Shown here: positions 61,771 through 64,000 of the stretch, one piece after another
Layout of the letters: every line of letters starts with the position of its first letter
How positions within the stretch are numbered: position 1 is the stretch's first letter
NCBI RefSeq assembly: GCF_017068395.1
Contig: NZ_CP070619.1
Coordinates: 4,588,001-4,652,000, forward strand
Direction: 5' to 3'
Source of the DNA: Rhodococcus pseudokoreensis
Lineage (GTDB): Bacteria > Actinomycetota > Actinomycetes > Mycobacteriales > Mycobacteriaceae
Length of the DNA: 64,000 nt
The notes under the pieces: model-generated
Told to the model about the DNA's origin: nothing
Seen by the model: the letters and a program-made list of their open reading frames with translations, nothing else
Databases searched by the model: none
Position numbers and translations under genes: made by a program

Positions 61771-61844
61771 AGGGCAGGCTATCGCCCTGTGCGTGCTTAG
61801 CGAGTCCAGGCACTCGTCAACCACGCACGGGCGCGAAGCGCCTA
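61771..61844. repeat. Triple-hairpin palindromic element, copy 6
   Basis: Left hairpin AGGGC/GCCCT with an 8-nt loop (61771-61788), central palindrome 61786-61831 with GAGTC-CAGG-CACTC, right hairpin GGCGC-GAA-GCGCC (61830-61842). Contains the TAG stop of the siderophore-binding gene. This is the only copy between tandem genes: it follows one gene and precedes the start of the next on the same strand. Confidence 0.82.
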
Positions 61845-62810
61845 CAGCCGCTCGAGGTCGTCGAGGATCAGGTTTGCGCCGGTAAGCCCGATGCCGGTGA
61901 TCCACACCCGGTAGTCGGTCTGGCGGACGCCGTCGCGTCGGGACGGTCCCATCTGCCCGACGAGGACGGGGTCGATGCCCAGGTCACCGGGTCCGGCGGT
62001 GTTGGCGACGAACGCGATGTCGGAGTCGATCTGGGCGACGTTCTCGAGCGAGATCTCGGACATGTCGTTCTTCGCGTCCCACGGCTGCCCGGTGATGATG
62101 TAGCCGGCGGCGGTCAGCACCGAACCCGAGAACGTGCCGGGACCGTGGAGGCGCAGTCCGTCGTCCATCACACGGATGACGTGTGCGGTGCGGCCGCGGG
62201 TGGTCTCGCTGAGCGCGGCGGCGCGGGCGTGGAATTCCGACAGTTTCTGCTCGGCGGCCTGCGTTTCGCCCATGGCCTCGGCGAACAGCCGCAGCGTCCC
62301 CTGCCAGTCGACGGCGGGCGACACGGAGAAGACGGTGGGCGCGATTGCCGACAGTGCGTTGTACAGGTCGCCGTGCCGCTGCTTGCTGCTGAGGATGAGG
62401 TCGGGTTGCAGCGCGGCGATGGCCTCGAGGTTCGGTTCGGCGATCGACCCGACGACGGTGGTGCTGTCCAGTCCGCCGCCGAGGTAGGCGGGCAGCGCGT
62501 CGGCGGAACCGGCCTGAGCCGCGCCGACCGGGGTCTTTCCGAGGGTGACGACGGTGTCGATGGGCAGGCTGTCGAGGGCGACGATGCGGCTGGGCCGGTT
62601 GCTCACCGTCGTCGTCCCCATGGCGTGGGTGACCGTCCGCTGCCCGCCGCTGTCGCCGGCCGACGCCGCCTCGGGTCCCGCGCACGCAGCGGTGAACGTG
62701 GCCAGCGCTGCTGCGCCCAGCCCGGCGCCGAACTGTCGTCGCGTGAGGGCGTCGACGATCTCCTGCCATTGGACGTCGGTGACATTCGGGGAGCACGTGG
62801 TTGAACGCAT
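61842..62810 (-). CDS. Iron-siderophore ABC transporter substrate-binding protein (FecB-like)
   Basis: 322-aa periplasmic-binding protein of the FecB/FepB type. The N-terminus has a twin-arginine-like TRRQFGAGLGAAALATFTAACAG with a lipobox cysteine, so it should be an exported lipoprotein. The mature part has the ferric-siderophore domain RIVALDSLPIDTVVTLGKTPVGA, NLEAIAALQPDLILSS and GRTAHVIRVMDDG. No permease or ATPase genes are adjacent. An IdeR-like box at 62841-62859 lies upstream, so iron repression is expected. The stop is in repeat copy 6. Confidence 0.92.
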   Translation of the reverse strand: MRSTTCSPNVTDVQWQEIVDALTRRQFGAGLGAAALATFTAACAGPEAASAGDSGGQRTVTHAMGTTTVSNRPSRIVALDSLPIDTVVTLGKTPVGAAQAGSADALPAYLGGGLDSTTVVGSIAEPNLEAIAALQPDLILSSKQRHGDLYNALSAIAPTVFSVSPAVDWQGTLRLFAEAMGETQAAEQKLSEFHARAAALSETTRGRTAHVIRVMDDGLRLHGPGTFSGSVLTAAGYIITGQPWDAKNDMSEISLENVAQIDSDIAFVANTAGPGDLGIDPVLVGQMGPSRRDGVRQTDYRVWITGIGLTGANLILDDLERL

Positions 62811-62840
62811 CCTGGACCTCGATCTCGAAGGGGGAAGAAG

Positions 62841-62859
62841 ATAGGTGAACCTAACCTTA
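62841..62859. promoter_or_regulatory. IdeR/DmdR-type iron box
   Basis: ATAGGTGAACCTAACCTTA matches the actinobacterial IdeR/DmdR consensus TTAGGTTAGGCTAACCTAA at 14 of 19 positions. It is placed between the divergent siderophore-binding gene (start 62810) and the sucrase/ferredoxin-like gene (start 62872), so both would be repressed by iron. Confidence 0.75.
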
Positions 62860-62871
62860 TACAGTTCGGGT

Positions 62872-63795
62872 GTGAGTGTGCTGACGACGACGCCGCCCGA
62901 GGGGTGGACGCCACCGGCCTGCGCGGCGCTCTCCCAGTCACTGCAGGAGCCGTTGTGCGGCACCGCACCCCGGGTGCGCGGATGGCTGCTGATCGAGCAA
63001 CCCGGACCGTGGGGACGCGACCGACTGCGGCAGAGCCGTCTCGACCCGGTCCTCGGTGACGCGCTCGCCGCCCGGTGCGCCGACGCCGGAGTGCGTCCGG
63101 TGCTGATCCGCACCCGGCAGCGCCGTGACCTCGCGGCCGGACGGCACGTCTATCTCACCCGGCCGGGCCGCGATGACGGCTGGGCCGAGCGACTGCTGGT
63201 GCGCGAGGACCGGGAACTGCTCGACCTGGACCTCACCGTCGACGCGCCACCCGGGCTCGGTGAGCGTCTCGACGCCACCGAATCACTGTTCCTGGTCTGC
63301 ACCCACGGCAAGAAGGACGCCTGCTGCGCGTCGTTCGGACGCCCCGTGGTCACCGGCCTCGGCCATCGCGGTGGCCGGGTCTGGGAGTCGACGCACGTTG
63401 GCGGCGACCGGTTCGCCGCGACCATGGTGTGCCTGCCGTCCGGCATCTATTACGGGAGGGTCACGGCGGAGGCGGCGGAACGCATTGTCGCCGAGCACGA
63501 TCGCGGACGGGTCGTGCTCGAGCACTACCGCGGCCGGTGCACCGACGACCCGGTGCTGCAGTTCGCCGAGCACACTGTCCGGACGGAGCGGGCGCTGCCC
63601 GGACTCGACGACGTGATCCCGCTGTCGGCGGTCCCACGGCCGGACGGTGACACGGACGTCCTGGTCAGGCACGCCGGCGGCATCGACCGGGTACATGTCC
63701 GCACGACCCGCGCCGAACCCCGGCTGACCGCCTGCAGCGCCGGTGTCGTGGACAGCCCGGACCGGTTCGAGAAGGCTCCGCCCGTGCGCGCTTGA
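62872..63795 (+). CDS. Sucrase/ferredoxin-like family protein
   Basis: 307-aa protein of the sucrase/ferredoxin-like family (thioredoxin-like [2Fe-2S] ferredoxin fold). Conserved segments are CTHGKKDACCASFGRPV (about 142-158, four-residue cysteine cluster) and ESTHVGGDRFAATMVCLPSGIYYGRV. The N-terminal half has GTAPRVRGWLLIEQPGPWG. Its place beside a siderophore-binding gene and behind an iron box suggests a role in iron-siderophore reduction. GTG 62872 chosen because the upstream GTG at 62845 lies in the iron box. The last residues (PPVRA) and TGA stop come from repeat copy 7. Confidence 0.87.
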   Translation: MSVLTTTPPEGWTPPACAALSQSLQEPLCGTAPRVRGWLLIEQPGPWGRDRLRQSRLDPVLGDALAARCADAGVRPVLIRTRQRRDLAAGRHVYLTRPGRDDGWAERLLVREDRELLDLDLTVDAPPGLGERLDATESLFLVCTHGKKDACCASFGRPVVTGLGHRGGRVWESTHVGGDRFAATMVCLPSGIYYGRVTAEAAERIVAEHDRGRVVLEHYRGRCTDDPVLQFAEHTVRTERALPGLDDVIPLSAVPRPDGDTDVLVRHAGGIDRVHVRTTRAEPRLTACSAGVVDSPDRFEKAPPVRA

Positions 63796-63839
63796 CGAGT
63801 CCAGAGACTCCTTTCCCACGCACGGGGCGCGAAGCGCCC
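63774..63839. repeat. Triple-hairpin palindromic element, copy 7
   Basis: Left hairpin GGC-TCC-GCC (63774-63782), central palindrome 63781-63826 with GAGTC-CAGA-GACTC (inverted tip, as in copy 4), right hairpin GGGCGC-GAA-GCGCCC (63825-63839). The stop codon of the sucrase/ferredoxin-like gene (63793-63795) lies in the left arm. Confidence 0.84.
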
Positions 63840-63840
63840 T

Positions 63841-64000
63841 GTGTTCACACGGCATTCACGACCCCGTTTCATTAGGGCGTTCATCCCCAGCTGTGGAGAA
63901 ACCTGTACATGAATCCGACCAACATGATTCGGACCGAGGGGAATTCGTACCGGACCACCCACAGGTGAGTGAGAAAGTGTGTCAACAGGTACATTTTCAC
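63841..64000. other. Non-coding right edge
   Basis: No gene is supported. ACAGGT occurs at 63961-63966 and 63985-63990 and as its complement ACCTGT at 63901-63906. TGTGGAGAA at 63892-63900 is one base from a DnaA-box complement. It is probably the upstream region of a gene beyond the window. Confidence 0.4.

Noticed and set aside
32442..63839. CRISPR array or IS ends as an explanation for the repeated palindromes
   Set aside because: Copies are 2-9 kb apart, have no regular spacers, no adjacent cas or transposase gene, and no target-site duplication was evident.
63841..64000. Chromosomal origin of replication
   Set aside because: Only one near-match to a DnaA box and no dnaA, dnaN or rpmH in the window.
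1..64000. tRNA, rRNA or riboswitch genes
   Set aside because: I read through the intergenic gaps and found no cloverleaf with a CCA-type end, no rRNA core and no riboswitch consensus that I could support.

Overview
The window is high-GC, densely packed actinobacterial DNA. Many genes start with GTG, 4-nt stop/start overlaps are common, and an IdeR-like iron box, F420-linked enzymes and PucR, TetR and GntR regulators are present. The gene mix fits a large-genome Rhodococcus (opacus/jostii type) or close relative; this is inferred from content, not from a search. I see no rRNA, tRNA, CRISPR array, transposase or prophage gene.

Left region (1-15.7 kb): a nine-gene leftward acyl-CoA operon runs off the left edge. 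It holds two acyl-CoA dehydrogenases, an MBL hydrolase, a 3-hydroxyisobutyrate-dehydrogenase-like enzyme, an aldehyde dehydrogenase, a crotonase, a family III CoA-transferase/racemase, an acyl-CoA ligase and a MaoC hydratase. Opposite it lie a TetR regulator, a CitE-like lyase, an MHS transporter, a fused hydratase/3-hydroxyacyl-CoA dehydrogenase and a second TetR. Two near-identical operators (9515-9535 and 10369-10389) tie both arms into one regulon. The substrate is unknown; a methyl-branched or C5-dicarboxylic acid is my best inference.

Molybdo-hydroxylase region (15.8-28.9 kb): a PucR regulator, an NCS2 uracil/xanthine permease, a three-subunit molybdenum hydroxylase with a CoxG-like protein, ATP-dependent hydantoinase/oxoprolinase HyuA and HyuB, and an NmrA-like protein. 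It looks like an uptake, hydroxylation and ring-opening route for an N-heterocycle.

Middle (28.9-47.4 kb): a PhoX-like protein, a PHP phosphoesterase, an alpha/beta-hydrolase remnant, and the lactate operon lutABC under an LldR-type repressor with two perfect operators. Then comes a tight operon: MFS transporter, D-glutamate cyclase family protein, PxpA, PxpB, PxpC and a large NAD-glutamate dehydrogenase. Together these could turn D-glutamate/5-oxoproline into 2-oxoglutarate. A polar amino-acid ABC transporter with a fused binding protein and permease converges on it.

Right region (47.5-64 kb): a TetR/acyl-CoA ligase/AidB-like dehydrogenase operon; an operon of acyl-CoA ligase, DUF3556 membrane protein, phytoene-desaturase-like oxidoreductase and CdaR/PucR regulator; a thiolase; two F420-type proteins; a DUF2786/metallopeptidase pair; and an iron-regulated siderophore-binding protein divergent from a sucrase/ferredoxin-like protein.

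The most striking non-coding feature is a family of seven ~70-76 bp triple-hairpin palindromic elements (32.4, 36.1, 44.7, 51.4, 59.0, 61.8 and 63.8 kb). They lie at gene 3' ends and contain the stop codons of eleven intact flanking genes and one gene remnant. The stem sequences differ between copies but pairing is kept.
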